From the NCBI GenBank assembly GCA_902775605.1, contig CACYNE010000018.1:1-48229 (forward strand): 48,229 nucleotides of DNA, read 5' to 3'. The DNA comes from an uncultured Prevotellaceae bacterium. Its GTDB lineage: Bacteria; Bacteroidota; Bacteroidia; Bacteroidales; Bacteroidaceae. The notes beneath the pieces were generated by a model. It was not told the origin of the DNA. It did no database searches and worked only from the letters and a program-made list of their open reading frames with translations. Below are positions 1 through 8,437 of this stretch, one piece after another. Numbering within the stretch: position 1 is the first letter of the stretch; every line of letters starts with the position of its first letter. The position numbers and the translations under genes are program-made.

Positions 1-5
1 TAAGG

Positions 6-79
6 CGCTTCAGGATGGGCTTGAACCAACGACCCCCTGATTAACAGTCAGGTGCTCTAACCAACTGAGCTACTGAAGC
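6..79 (-). tRNA. tRNA-Asn (anticodon GTT)
   Basis: A complete 74-nt cloverleaf is visible on the minus strand. The acceptor stem is GCTTCAG / CTGAAGC, the D stem GCTC / GAGC, and the anticodon stem CCTGA / TCAGG with loop CTGTTAA, which places GTT at the anticodon. The T loop is TTCAAGC and the discriminator base is G. The T stem has one apparent T-T mismatch. CCA is not encoded (the sequence continues CCTTA), as is common in Bacteroidota. A TACCTTTG box lies about 30 bp upstream. Confidence 0.95.
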
Positions 80-109
80 AGTGTGCGTGTCATTTCTGAT
101 TTGCGGGTG

Positions 110-117
110 CAAAGGTA
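110..117 (-). promoter_or_regulatory. -7 promoter box for tRNA-Asn
   Basis: TACCTTTG on the minus strand matches the Bacteroidota -7 consensus TAnnTTTG. It lies 30 bp upstream of the mature tRNA 5' end, a plausible distance for a short leader removed by RNase P. Confidence 0.6.
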
Positions 118-222
118 CGGCGAAAATTTGAATTACGCAAACTTTTTGGGGAAAATTTTCAAGGAAAAGTGATTTTTTTATAAAAAGTGGGAAAAAAGGA
201 TGCTTTTTTGGGGAGAATACGC

Positions 223-230
223 TAAATTTG
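223..230 (+). promoter_or_regulatory. -7 promoter box for the S41 protease gene
   Basis: TAAATTTG matches TAnnTTTG exactly and ends 24 bp before the chosen ATG at 255. An in-frame ATG at 228 falls inside this box, so it cannot be the translation start of a transcript made from here. No clear TTTG -33 box was found at the expected distance. Confidence 0.6.
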
Positions 231-254
231 CAGTCAAATATAATAAAAGGTGAT

Positions 255-1919
255 ATGAACAAACGTTTGAAAACAATTGTGATGGTGCTGGCCATGCTGC
301 CCATGGCGGTGCTGGGTCAGGAGAATCATCAGTTGGAGGTGGGCAAGAATCTGGATATCTTCAACTCGCTCTATAGCAATCTGGACCTGTTTTATGTGGA
401 TACGCTGAACCCGAAGCAGACGATGACGGCAGCCATCAACGGCATGCTACGTTCGCTGGACCCCTATACGGAGTATTATCCTGAGGAGGAGACGAAGAAC
501 CTGCAGATGATGCTCACAGGCAAGTATGCGGGCATCGGTGCACTGATTAAATATCACACGCGCCTGAAGAGGGTAGTGGTCGATGAGCCTTATGAGGGAA
601 TGCCTGCCACTGAGGTGGGACTGAAGAAGGGCGACATCATCCTGTCGATTGATGATACGCTGGTGACCGACAAGAACGTGTCGTATGTCAGCTCGCACCT
701 GCGTGGCGATGCTGGTACCAGTTTTGTGCTGAAGGTGAAGCGTCCATCGACAGGCAAGGAGATGAAGTTCAAGATTACCCGCAGAAACATCCAGTTGCCC
801 GTGCTGCCATACTACGGCATGCGCCCCGGTGGCATCGGCTATATCAACCTGAATCAGTTTACCGAGGGCTGTGCCAAGGAAGTGCGTCGCGCCTATGTGG
901 ATTTGAAGAACCAAGGCGCCAAGGCCCTGATCTTCGACTTGCGCGGAAATGGCGGCGGTTCGGAGATGGAGGCAGTAGATATTGTAAACCTGTGGGTGCC
1001 CCAGGAGCAGAAGGTGGTGGAGAACCGCGGCAAGGTTCGCCAAGCCAACCGCGTTTATCAGACTCGCTTGGAGCCGGTAGATACCGTGATGCCCATGGTG
1101 GTGTTGGTCAACGGCGAGACGGCCTCGGCATCAGAGATTACCAGTGGTGCGCTGCAGGACCTGGATCGTGCAGTAATATTAGGTACGCGCACGTATGGAA
1201 AAGGACTGGTGCAGGTGCCCCTCGATTTGCCCTACAACTCGAACGTGAAAATAACCACCGCTCACTATTATATCCCCTCGGGTCGTTGCATCCAGGCCAT
1301 CAACTACAAGCGCAATGGCAAGGAGCGCATTGCTGACTCGCTGACCAACGTCTTTTATACCCGCAACGGACGTGAGGTGCGTGACGGCGGCGGCATCATG
1401 CCCGACGTGGAGGTGAAGAACGACACGATGCCCAACATCGTGTATTATCTCTCGGCAGGCGGCGTCGATTCCACCGAGGTGATGTTCGACTATGTGGTGG
1501 ATTACCTGACCAAGCATCCCACCATTGCTGCCGCCAAGGACTTCCATCTGACAGAGGGCGACTGGCAGGCTTTCCGCCAGCGCGTCATTGATAGCGGCTT
1601 TACCTACGACCCCGTGTCGCAGAAACAGTTCAATGAGCTGGTCAAGACGGCCAAGTTTGAGGGCTACTATGACGAGGCCAAGGATGCCTTTGATGCGCTG
1701 GAAAAGAAGTTGAAACACGACGTGGCCAGCGATCTGGACAAGCATCGCGAGACCATTCAGCAGGTCATCGAACTCGATATCATTGCTGCCTACTACTATC
1801 AGAAAGGCTCTATCGAGGCTGGTCTCAACTACGACAAACAGCTGATGGAGGCTGAGCGCATCCTGAACGATGAGGCTGAGTATCAGCGTATTCTTCACCC
1901 CGCAAAGACCAAGAAATAG
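255..1919 (+). CDS. S41-family C-terminal processing peptidase (CtpA/Prc-like)
   Basis: This is an exported serine protease of 554 aa that degrades or trims envelope proteins from their C termini. Residues 1-21 form a signal peptide (basic start, hydrophobic core, ending near LGQ). A PDZ domain covers about 95-175 (VGLKKGDIILSIDD). The S41 catalytic domain follows with substrate-site motif GNGGG near 231-235. The likely nucleophile is Ser291 in NGETASASEI and the general base Lys316 in TYGKG, spaced 25 residues as in known CtpA enzymes. A tail of about 170 aa follows the catalytic core, as in other Bacteroidota members. I start at 255 rather than 228 because only this start gives a proper signal peptide and lies downstream of the promoter. 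The next gene begins at the base after the stop codon, so the two are probably cotranscribed. Confidence 0.92.
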   Translation: MNKRLKTIVMVLAMLPMAVLGQENHQLEVGKNLDIFNSLYSNLDLFYVDTLNPKQTMTAAINGMLRSLDPYTEYYPEEETKNLQMMLTGKYAGIGALIKYHTRLKRVVVDEPYEGMPATEVGLKKGDIILSIDDTLVTDKNVSYVSSHLRGDAGTSFVLKVKRPSTGKEMKFKITRRNIQLPVLPYYGMRPGGIGYINLNQFTEGCAKEVRRAYVDLKNQGAKALIFDLRGNGGGSEMEAVDIVNLWVPQEQKVVENRGKVRQANRVYQTRLEPVDTVMPMVVLVNGETASASEITSGALQDLDRAVILGTRTYGKGLVQVPLDLPYNSNVKITTAHYYIPSGRCIQAINYKRNGKERIADSLTNVFYTRNGREVRDGGGIMPDVEVKNDTMPNIVYYLSAGGVDSTEVMFDYVVDYLTKHPTIAAAKDFHLTEGDWQAFRQRVIDSGFTYDPVSQKQFNELVKTAKFEGYYDEAKDAFDALEKKLKHDVASDLDKHRETIQQVIELDIIAAYYYQKGSIEAGLNYDKQLMEAERILNDEAEYQRILHPAKTKK

Positions 1920-4916
1920 ATGGCAAACGTTCCGCAGGAGTTCAACTCACTTTATCTGAAGGATGTGTCGTTCGTCAACCTGATGACACGACGCATCTTC
2001 AACGTGCTCATCGTGGCCAACCCTTACGATGCTTTCATGCTGGAGGATGATGGTCGCGTGGACGAGAAAATATTTGATGAATACATCGAACTGGGCATGC
2101 GTTATCCACCCACCTTCACGCAGGTGAGTACCACGGATGAGGCCCGTCATGTGTTGGACGAGACAAACATCGACCTGGTAATCTGTATGCCAGGTAATGC
2201 TGATAATGACGCCTTTACCGTGGCTCGCGAGGTGAAGCAGATCAAGCCTTCGGTGCCCTGCGTGGTGCTGACCCCATTCTCGCATGGTATCACCAAGCGT
2301 ATGCAAAACGAGGATATGACCATCTTCGACTATGTGTTTTGCTGGCTGGGCAACACCAACCTCATCCTCTCGATCATCAAGTTGATTGAGGATAAGATGA
2401 ATATCGAACACGACATCGAGGAGGCGGGCGTGCAGATGATTCTGCTGGTGGAGGACAACATCCGCTTCTATTCGTCAGTGCTGCCCAACCTCTATAACTA
2501 TATCCTGCAGCAGTCGAAAAACTTTTCTACTGAGGCCCTCAACCCCCATGCCGCTGCACAGCGCAAGCGTGGGCGACCCAAGGTGGTGCTGGCCACCAAC
2601 TATGATGAGGCAATGCAGATATATGAGAAATACAAGGAGAACACACTGGGCGTCATCAGCGACACACGTTTCCCCCTGCATACACCGGTTGGTCGTTTGA
2701 GTCATGTGGAGGATGGCGACCCTGAGGCAGGTCTGAAGCTGCTGCGCAAGATTCGCCAGATTGACGAATATGTGCCGCTTATCCTGGAGAGTAGTGAGAG
2801 CGAGAACCGTGAAAAGGCGTGGGCTGAGGGTTTTGACTTCCTGGACAAGAACTCGAAGAAGTTTAATGTGGACCTGCGCAAGATGATTGAAGAGCATCTG
2901 GGCTTTGGCGACTTCGTGTTTCGTGATCCTGAGACCCATGAAGAGGTGGCTCGTGTAAAAACGCTGAAGGAACTGCAGGACAATATTTTCAAGATTCCCC
3001 ACGACTCGCTGATGCACCATATCCGCCGCAACCACATGAGCCGCTGGCTCTGTGCACGTGCCATATTCCCCGTGAGTCAGTTCTTGAAGCACGTTACGTG
3101 GCATAAGTTGCAGGACGTAGATGCCCACCGTCAGATTATCTTCGATGCCATTGTGCAATATCGCCGCATGAAGAACATCGGCGTGGTGGCTGTGTTCGAC
3201 CGACTGAAGTTTGACCGCTATGCCCACTTTGCCCGCATCGGTGAGGGCTCGCTGGGCGGCAAGGGTCGTGGCCTCGCGTTCCTTGATAATATCATTAAGC
3301 GCCATCCCGAGTTGAACAAATATGAGAATGCCTCGGTGCAGATTCCGAAGACCGTGGTGCTGTGTACCGACTTCTTTGATCGCTTCATGGAGGACAATAA
3401 TCTGTGGTCCATTGCCCTGAGCGATGCACCTGACGAGGTCATTCTGCAGCACTTCCTCAAGGCGCAGTTGCCCGACGATTTGATTGAAGACTTCTTTATC
3501 TTCTTCGACGCCATCAAGACGCCTATCGCCGTGCGCTCCAGCTCATTGCTTGAGGACTCGCACTATCAGCCGTTTGCAGGCATCTATTCTACGTATATGA
3601 TTCCCTGGCTCGACGATAAGTATGAGATGCTGCGCATGTTGGCGTGTGCCATCAAGAGTGTCTATGCCAGTGTGTATTACCGCGACTCGAAGGCGTACAT
3701 GACTGCCACGCAGAACGTCATCGATCAGGAAAAAATGGCGGTGATTCTGCAAGAGGTGGTAGGTCATCGCTATGGTGACCTCTATTACCCAACATTCTCT
3801 GGCGTGCTGCGCTCGCTGAACTACTATCCCATTGGCGACGAGACTGCCGAGGAGGGTATTGCCTCGCTGGCGCTGGGCCTGGGAAAATATATCGTGGATG
3901 GCGGACAGACATTGCGTGTCAGTCCCTATCACCCGCATCAGGTGCTGCAGACCAGTGAGATGGAGACGGCGCTTCGTGACACCCAGACGCGTTTCTATGC
4001 GCTGGACATGAGTCATGTGGGCGACGACTTCAAAGTGGATGATGGTTTTAACATTAAGAACCTGCGTGTGCGTCAGGCTGATGCCGACGGCTCGCTCACC
4101 TATATCGCCTCGACCTTTGACCCGATGGATCAGGTCATCCGCGACGGCATCTATGAGGGCGGGCGTAAAATCATCTCTTTCTGTGGCGTGTTGCAGCAGG
4201 GCGTCTTCCCATTGCCGGAACTCCTTCAGATGTCGCAGAAACTGGGTGCTGACGAGATGCGTCGACCCGTGGAGATTGAGTTTGCCTGCAACCTGAATGA
4301 TGACCGCACGGGCGACTTCTATTTGTTGCAGATCCGTCCTATCGTGGATTCTAAGCAGGTGCTCGATGAAGACCTGCAGCAGATTCCTGATGAGCAGTGC
4401 CTGTTGCGCTCGAACAACTCATTGGGGCACGGCATCTCTGAGGATGTATTCGACGTGGTCTATGTGAAGACCGACGAGAATTTCACGGCATCGAACAATC
4501 CCACCATTGCCTGCGACATTGAGCGCATCAACCGCAAGTTCCTTGAGGAGGACAAGAACTACATCCTGATTGGGCCGGGCCGATGGGGCTCCAGTGACTA
4601 TTGGCTGGGCATTCCCGTGAAGTGGCCTCACATCTCGGCGGCTCGCGTCATCGTTGAGGCTGGCTTGAAGAACTATCATGTGGATCCCTCGCAGGGCACG
4701 CACTTCTTCCAGAACCTCACCTCGTTTGGCGTGGGTTATTTTACCATTAATACCTATACGGGTGACGGCGTGATACAAAAAGATATCCTCGACAGCATGC
4801 CTGCCATCGAGGAAACGGAATATGTGCGTCATGTGCGCTTCGAGCGTCCGCTCAAGGTGATGATGGACGGCAAGAAGCAGACGGGTGTGGTGCTTTTACC
4901 TTCGGACGAAGAATAA
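1920..4916 (+). CDS. Receiver-like / PPDK_N (PEP-synthase ATP-binding) protein of unknown role
   Basis: A 998-aa cytoplasmic protein with an unusual domain order. Residues about 25-125 look like a receiver fold that has lost its phospho-acceptor (CMPG where Asp is expected). Residues about 170-330 look like a second, intact receiver: LLVEDN acidic pair, Asp in GVISDTRF, Ser/Thr in LESSES, Lys in FLDKNS. It contains a basic insert (QRKRGRPK). Residues about 440-800 resemble the ATP-binding domain of PEP synthase / pyruvate phosphate dikinase (GEGSLGGKGRG, AVRSSSLLEDS, QIRPIVDS). The phosphohistidine swivel domain (TSH motif) and PEP-binding barrel are absent. A conserved-looking C-terminal domain contains IGPGRWGSSDYW and DPSQGTHFFQNL. 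It cannot be a full PEP synthase. It may be an ATP-dependent phosphotransferase or sensor. It abuts the protease gene upstream without a gap. Confidence 0.8.
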   Translation: MANVPQEFNSLYLKDVSFVNLMTRRIFNVLIVANPYDAFMLEDDGRVDEKIFDEYIELGMRYPPTFTQVSTTDEARHVLDETNIDLVICMPGNADNDAFTVAREVKQIKPSVPCVVLTPFSHGITKRMQNEDMTIFDYVFCWLGNTNLILSIIKLIEDKMNIEHDIEEAGVQMILLVEDNIRFYSSVLPNLYNYILQQSKNFSTEALNPHAAAQRKRGRPKVVLATNYDEAMQIYEKYKENTLGVISDTRFPLHTPVGRLSHVEDGDPEAGLKLLRKIRQIDEYVPLILESSESENREKAWAEGFDFLDKNSKKFNVDLRKMIEEHLGFGDFVFRDPETHEEVARVKTLKELQDNIFKIPHDSLMHHIRRNHMSRWLCARAIFPVSQFLKHVTWHKLQDVDAHRQIIFDAIVQYRRMKNIGVVAVFDRLKFDRYAHFARIGEGSLGGKGRGLAFLDNIIKRHPELNKYENASVQIPKTVVLCTDFFDRFMEDNNLWSIALSDAPDEVILQHFLKAQLPDDLIEDFFIFFDAIKTPIAVRSSSLLEDSHYQPFAGIYSTYMIPWLDDKYEMLRMLACAIKSVYASVYYRDSKAYMTATQNVIDQEKMAVILQEVVGHRYGDLYYPTFSGVLRSLNYYPIGDETAEEGIASLALGLGKYIVDGGQTLRVSPYHPHQVLQTSEMETALRDTQTRFYALDMSHVGDDFKVDDGFNIKNLRVRQADADGSLTYIASTFDPMDQVIRDGIYEGGRKIISFCGVLQQGVFPLPELLQMSQKLGADEMRRPVEIEFACNLNDDRTGDFYLLQIRPIVDSKQVLDEDLQQIPDEQCLLRSNNSLGHGISEDVFDVVYVKTDENFTASNNPTIACDIERINRKFLEEDKNYILIGPGRWGSSDYWLGIPVKWPHISAARVIVEAGLKNYHVDPSQGTHFFQNLTSFGVGYFTINTYTGDGVIQKDILDSMPAIEETEYVRHVRFERPLKVMMDGKKQTGVVLLPSDEE

Positions 4917-4922
4917 GAAAGG

Positions 4923-5936
4923 TTATTGTCCGCCGAGGCGAGAAAAGTACTCAATGATATCTTCCCACGTTTTAAACGTGTCGGAACCAAACTCCAGGAG
5001 GGTGGCCATCGTGTCGCCCTCTTTTTTCTTGCTGATCAGATAGTCGCCATAGAGTAGGTCGCGGCGGTGGGTATAGACGGTGTGGCGCCAGGCGGGTACG
5101 TTGATATATTCCTCCAGCCACTGTCCCCAGCGGTTTTCCGTTGGGTAGTCATCCTCAGCCACAAAGAAGACCTGGTAATGCTCAATGAGTAGTCTGACGG
5201 CTTTCTGACTGCTGCTGGTGGGTTTGTCATAGGCATCGCGCAGCGTCTCTATACCTATATATATAATAGGGCGCTGGCGGTTTTCCTGCAGGTCGTCAAT
5301 CCAGCGGATAACGGGCACCACGGCGTGCATAAACGAACGGTCGTCCATGCGGTGCTCTCCGTGGAAATGGGCTGCCTGCGGATAGCGCTCACGAAACATG
5401 TCGAAGGTGTCCACCAGGTCGTCTCTGTCGCCAAAGAGTCCCCATACGCGCTTCTTCTCTTTTGCCAGTTCCTCGTCGCTGAGGCTGTCGAGGCCAGAGA
5501 AACGCAGTTCGGACACCTGGCGGTATTCCTTTACCAGGGCCTTGTCCACATAGAACTGTTGCACGCCGTCCAGACGTGGGTTCTGGAAGGTCTGTGTACC
5601 GGTCATGCCGTGCTGCTGCATGGTGTCGGCCAGGCAAAGGGCGGGGTTCATGCAGATGCGATCGAAGCCGTATAGTTGTTCGGTGTACATGCCGCCCATC
5701 GATGTGCCCAGGATGAGGTCGGGCTTCTCTTGTGCCACCAGCTCCTTCAGCAGGGCCTGTGCCTCGACGGGGTGAACGGGCAGGTCGGGTGCAATGACTT
5801 TGGCATTGGGCAGGATGGTGCGAAGACGGGTCACCGTGCCACTCTGTCCGCTACTGCCGAATCCGTGAAGATACATCACGGTTTTCCCCTTCATCAGTTC
5901 GGGGAATTGCTTGACGTATTGGTTCTGTTGTTCCAT
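4923..5936 (-). CDS. YqiA-like alpha/beta hydrolase fused to a degenerate HAD-like domain
   Basis: A 337-aa protein without a signal peptide. Residues 18-212 resemble the YqiA/YcfP esterase family: YLHGFGSSG at 22-30, nucleophile elbow GTSMGG with Ser79, Asp in GLFGDRDD near 170, and His204 in FMHAVVP. Residues about 222-337 look like a separate domain. RRDLLYGDYLI at 291-301, followed by a Trp near residue 324, recalls the C-terminal part of cytosolic 5'(3')-deoxyribonucleotidases of the HAD superfamily (NT5C type). The HAD catalytic DxD motif is missing: the corresponding strand reads PIIYIGIETL. I infer an esterase with a non-catalytic, perhaps nucleotide-sensing tail. The gene converges on 1920-4916 with a 6-bp gap and has an almost leaderless promoter. 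Confidence 0.75.
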   Translation of the reverse strand: MEQQNQYVKQFPELMKGKTVMYLHGFGSSGQSGTVTRLRTILPNAKVIAPDLPVHPVEAQALLKELVAQEKPDLILGTSMGGMYTEQLYGFDRICMNPALCLADTMQQHGMTGTQTFQNPRLDGVQQFYVDKALVKEYRQVSELRFSGLDSLSDEELAKEKKRVWGLFGDRDDLVDTFDMFRERYPQAAHFHGEHRMDDRSFMHAVVPVIRWIDDLQENRQRPIIYIGIETLRDAYDKPTSSSQKAVRLLIEHYQVFFVAEDDYPTENRWGQWLEEYINVPAWRHTVYTHRRDLLYGDYLISKKKEGDTMATLLEFGSDTFKTWEDIIEYFSRLGGQ

Positions 5937-5944
5937 AATTGATG

Positions 5945-5952
5945 CAAAGTTA
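5945..5952 (-). promoter_or_regulatory. -7 promoter box for the YqiA-like gene
   Basis: TAACTTTG on the minus strand ends only 8 bp before the ATG at 5936. With initiation a few bases downstream of the box, the transcript would have a leader of about 0-4 nt. Confidence 0.6.
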
Positions 5953-6040
5953 GTATTTTTTTAGGAAGTGCTGCAACTTTTCTACGCCTTTTTACGTCTA
6001 ACGGATAAAAATGAAACAAAATAATTAAAAACGACTGAAT

Positions 6041-6775
6041 ATGAAAAAAATGATTGTTTGTGGATTGGTTTCCACGTTGCTGCTGTTCACTTCATGTGTG
6101 GAATGGAGTTTCTCTCGTAAAATGAAACCCAGCGAGAATGTCGTCGAGAAAGAGATGAAGATGGCCCCGTTTGAGAGGGTTAACCTAGATGCGATGGGCC
6201 ATGTGAAGATTGTGCAGACGCAGGGCAATGACTATCGCGTGGTGCTGTCGGCGCCTGACAATTATATGGATCTCTTCGAGTTCAAGGTGGACGACGGCGA
6301 GATGGAAATGGACTTCGCCGACGGAACGGTGGGCGATATCGAGGTGAAAGACGTGATTGTCACGATCTATACGCCACGACTCATTGAGGTGGAAAACGAG
6401 GGACTATGCACACTGACCATTGATAGTTTGAAGAGCAGATTGCTGAAGGTGGAGAACTCGGGCGTGGGAGCCATGAAGTTGCGTGGACTGAATGTCGAAA
6501 AGATTGCTGTGGACTGTTCGGGCGTGGGTGGAATCAACCTAGAAGGCAGAGCCGTTTGGGCCAATCTGGAGTGCTCGGGCGTGGGCGGCATTGATGCCAA
6601 AAAACTAAAGGCCCGTCGTGTGAAGGCTGATGTGAGTGGCGTGGGTGGCTTGGAATGCTATGCCTCTGACTCATTGAAGGCATCGGTGAGCGGTGTTGGC
6701 GCCCTGAAATATGCCGGTAAACCAAAGGTGAAAAAGTTGGATGAGAGTGGTGTCGGCAAGATTTCTGAACTGTGA
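6041..6775 (+). CDS. DUF2807 (head-GIN domain) lipoprotein
   Basis: A 244-aa protein with a lipoprotein signal (MKKMIVCGLVSTLLLFTSC; lipobox LFTS-Cys19). The body carries the DUF2807 beta-helix pattern: repeated SGVGG/SGVGA turns spaced about 18-20 residues apart between about 140 and 240, preceded by FERVNLDAMGHVKIVQT. Proteins of this family are cell-surface or periplasmic and of unknown function; some are annotated as putative adhesins. The gene stands alone between a divergent hydrolase gene and the small RNA unit. I saw no clear TAnnTTTG box in the 104-bp gap upstream. The region after the stop (6776-6884) is AT-rich with nothing recognisable. Confidence 0.85.
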   Translation: MKKMIVCGLVSTLLLFTSCVEWSFSRKMKPSENVVEKEMKMAPFERVNLDAMGHVKIVQTQGNDYRVVLSAPDNYMDLFEFKVDDGEMEMDFADGTVGDIEVKDVIVTIYTPRLIEVENEGLCTLTIDSLKSRLLKVENSGVGAMKLRGLNVEKIAVDCSGVGGINLEGRAVWANLECSGVGGIDAKKLKARRVKADVSGVGGLECYASDSLKASVSGVGALKYAGKPKVKKLDESGVGKISEL

Positions 6776-6884
6776 TGAAATAATGTGGGCAAAATCGTAA
6801 TGGTAATTTGAACACTTTAAATGTAATTTTTCTCTTGATATAAATCAATTATTAATCAGATTATAAGAAAAACGAGCAAAAAAG

Positions 6885-6916
6885 TTTGGGACTGTAAGCA
6901 AAAGTACCTATCTTTG
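6885..6916 (+). promoter_or_regulatory. Promoter of the putative small RNA
   Basis: TTTG at 6885-6888 and TATCTTTG at 6909-6916 are separated by 20 bp. This fits the two-part Bacteroidota promoter and gives the same spacing as the promoter at 28342-28373. The nearest downstream start codon is about 150 bp away and lies beyond a terminator. Confidence 0.65.
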
Positions 6917-6921
6917 CATCG

Positions 6922-6984
6922 TGTTTTTCATAGTATTAGATTTAAGGTTAACAAAGGTTGGGTCACAGCGGTGACCCTTTTTTA
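6922..6984 (+). ncRNA. Putative small RNA of about 60 nt (or terminated leader)
   Basis: A complete transcription unit without an ORF: a two-part promoter, an A/T-rich body of about 38 nt containing GTATTAGATTTAAGGTTAAC, and an intrinsic terminator. The start is estimated at about 6 nt past the -7 box. The downstream tolC-like gene has its own promoter at 7043-7050, so this is more likely a free RNA than its leader. From memory, very similar leader sequences occur elsewhere in Bacteroidales genomes, but I could not check this. The function is unknown. Confidence 0.55.
6960..6984 (+). terminator. Intrinsic terminator of the putative small RNA
   Basis: A perfect 7-bp stem GGGTCAC / GTGACCC with loop AGCG is followed by six Ts and a further T-rich run. 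Confidence 0.8.
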
Positions 6985-7042
6985 TTTTCTTTTTTTGTGT
7001 TTTTTTAATTTGAAAGATGCTTTTTAATTCAAGAAAACTTCT

Positions 7043-7050
7043 TAAATTTG
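7043..7050 (+). promoter_or_regulatory. -7 promoter box for the first exporter operon
   Basis: TAAATTTG matches the consensus and ends 13 bp before the ATG at 7064, so the leader would be very short (about 7 nt). Confidence 0.55.
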
Positions 7051-7063
7051 CACCAGTTTTATT

Positions 7064-8410
7064 ATGAACGATATGAGAAAGTATGGAATATTAGTAGTTG
7101 CAGCGCTGATGGCGTCGACTGTTTCTGCGCAAAAGAAGTGGTCGCTGCAGGATTGTATGGATCATGCCATGCAAAACAATATCACGTTGCAAAAGGCTCG
7201 TTTGCAGCAACAAGCTGCTGCAGAAGAGGTGAAAGGGGCCAAGGGAAATCTGCTTCCCTCGGTGAGTGCATCGGCTAATCAGAGTCTGGGTTATCGCCCG
7301 TGGCAGGATGCTGGTACGACGACGGTGACCAATGGAACGGTGAACACCAAGGTGAACAAGAGCTATCACAATGGTTCGTATAGCCTGAGTGCACAGTGGA
7401 CTGTGTGGAACGGCAATAAGAATCGCAATAACGTGAAACTGAGTAAGTTGTCTGAGAAGCAGGCTGAGCTGCAGGTGAACGAGACCGCCAACAACATTAT
7501 GGAGCGTATTGCACAGATCTATGTGCAGATTCTCTATCTGGACGAGAGCATCAAGGTGAGCAAGGCCAGCTTGGAGACCAGTCAGAAGAACGAGGAGCGC
7601 GGCAAGGAGATGCTGGAAGTGGGCAAGATGTCGAAGGCAGACTTGGCTCAGTTGACGGCTCAGCGTGCCACGGATGAATATAATGTGGTGGATGCACAGG
7701 CACAGTTGGCCAACTATAAGTTGCAGCTGAAGCAGTTGTTGGAGCTCACCGGTGAGGAGTCGTTCGATGTGGTGATTCCAGAAACCACTGATGCACAGGC
7801 CCTGAGTGAGATACCTGCCCTGCAGAATGTGTATCAGCAGGCGCTCATTACGCGTCCGGAGATTGCCAACTCACGTTTGGCTATCGAGAGTAGTGACCTC
7901 AGTTTGAAGGTTTCAAAGGCTGGTTATCTGCCCACGCTGAGTATGACGGGTGGCGTCACCACCAGCACCAACTCTCTTTCGGCCAATGGCTGGGGCAACC
8001 AGATGAAGACCAATGTAAACTCATCGGCTGGTCTGACGCTGAGTATTCCTATCTTTGATGGTCGTCAGACGAAGACATCAGTCAACAAAGCGAAGATTCA
8101 GCAGCAGCAGGCTCAGCTGGATTTGCAGGACCAGCAGAAGACGCTATATCAGACGATTGAGGGCTTCTGGCAAGATGCCAACACCAACCAGCAGCGTTTC
8201 CGTGCCGCTCTGACCACCGTGGAGAGTGAGCAGATGAGCTATGACTTGCTGGAGGAGAAGTTCAACCTGGGACTGACGAACATCATCGAACTGATGAACG
8301 GCAAGGACAAGTTGCTCAACGCTCAGCAGAACAAGTTGCAGTCGAAGTATCAAACCATCCTGAACCAGCAGCTGCTGAAGTTCTATCAAGGTGACTATTC
8401 AATGAAATAA
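7064..8410 (+). CDS. TolC-family outer-membrane efflux protein
   Basis: A 448-aa outer-membrane channel component. The signal peptide runs to about residue 22 (VVAALMASTVSAQ). The mature part starts with the typical WSLQDCMDHAMQNNITLQKA helix and shows two homologous long coiled-coil halves (about 35-230 and 250-440), as in OEP/TolC proteins. It would form the trimeric outer-membrane duct for the adaptor, ATPase and permease encoded next (28-bp gap to the adaptor). Two in-frame ATGs (7064 and 7073) both give an acceptable signal peptide. I kept the first, though with the promoter at 7043 the second start is equally possible. Confidence 0.9.
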   Translation: MNDMRKYGILVVAALMASTVSAQKKWSLQDCMDHAMQNNITLQKARLQQQAAAEEVKGAKGNLLPSVSASANQSLGYRPWQDAGTTTVTNGTVNTKVNKSYHNGSYSLSAQWTVWNGNKNRNNVKLSKLSEKQAELQVNETANNIMERIAQIYVQILYLDESIKVSKASLETSQKNEERGKEMLEVGKMSKADLAQLTAQRATDEYNVVDAQAQLANYKLQLKQLLELTGEESFDVVIPETTDAQALSEIPALQNVYQQALITRPEIANSRLAIESSDLSLKVSKAGYLPTLSMTGGVTTSTNSLSANGWGNQMKTNVNSSAGLTLSIPIFDGRQTKTSVNKAKIQQQQAQLDLQDQQKTLYQTIEGFWQDANTNQQRFRAALTTVESEQMSYDLLEEKFNLGLTNIIELMNGKDKLLNAQQNKLQSKYQTILNQQLLKFYQGDYSMK

Positions 8411-8437
8411 CATCACGAAACAAAAGATAAAAAAGAT

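Noticed and set aside
228-254. Upstream ATG for the S41 protease gene
   Set aside because: It lies inside the -7 promoter box, and the added residues spoil the signal peptide.
2475-3452. Long antisense open frame inside the receiver-PPDK_N gene, and similar long antisense frames elsewhere (for example 32302-33051 and 41835-42782)
   Set aside because: These are codon-bias shadows of real genes: no family motifs, no promoter boxes, and composition rich in His, Gln and Leu from reversed codons.
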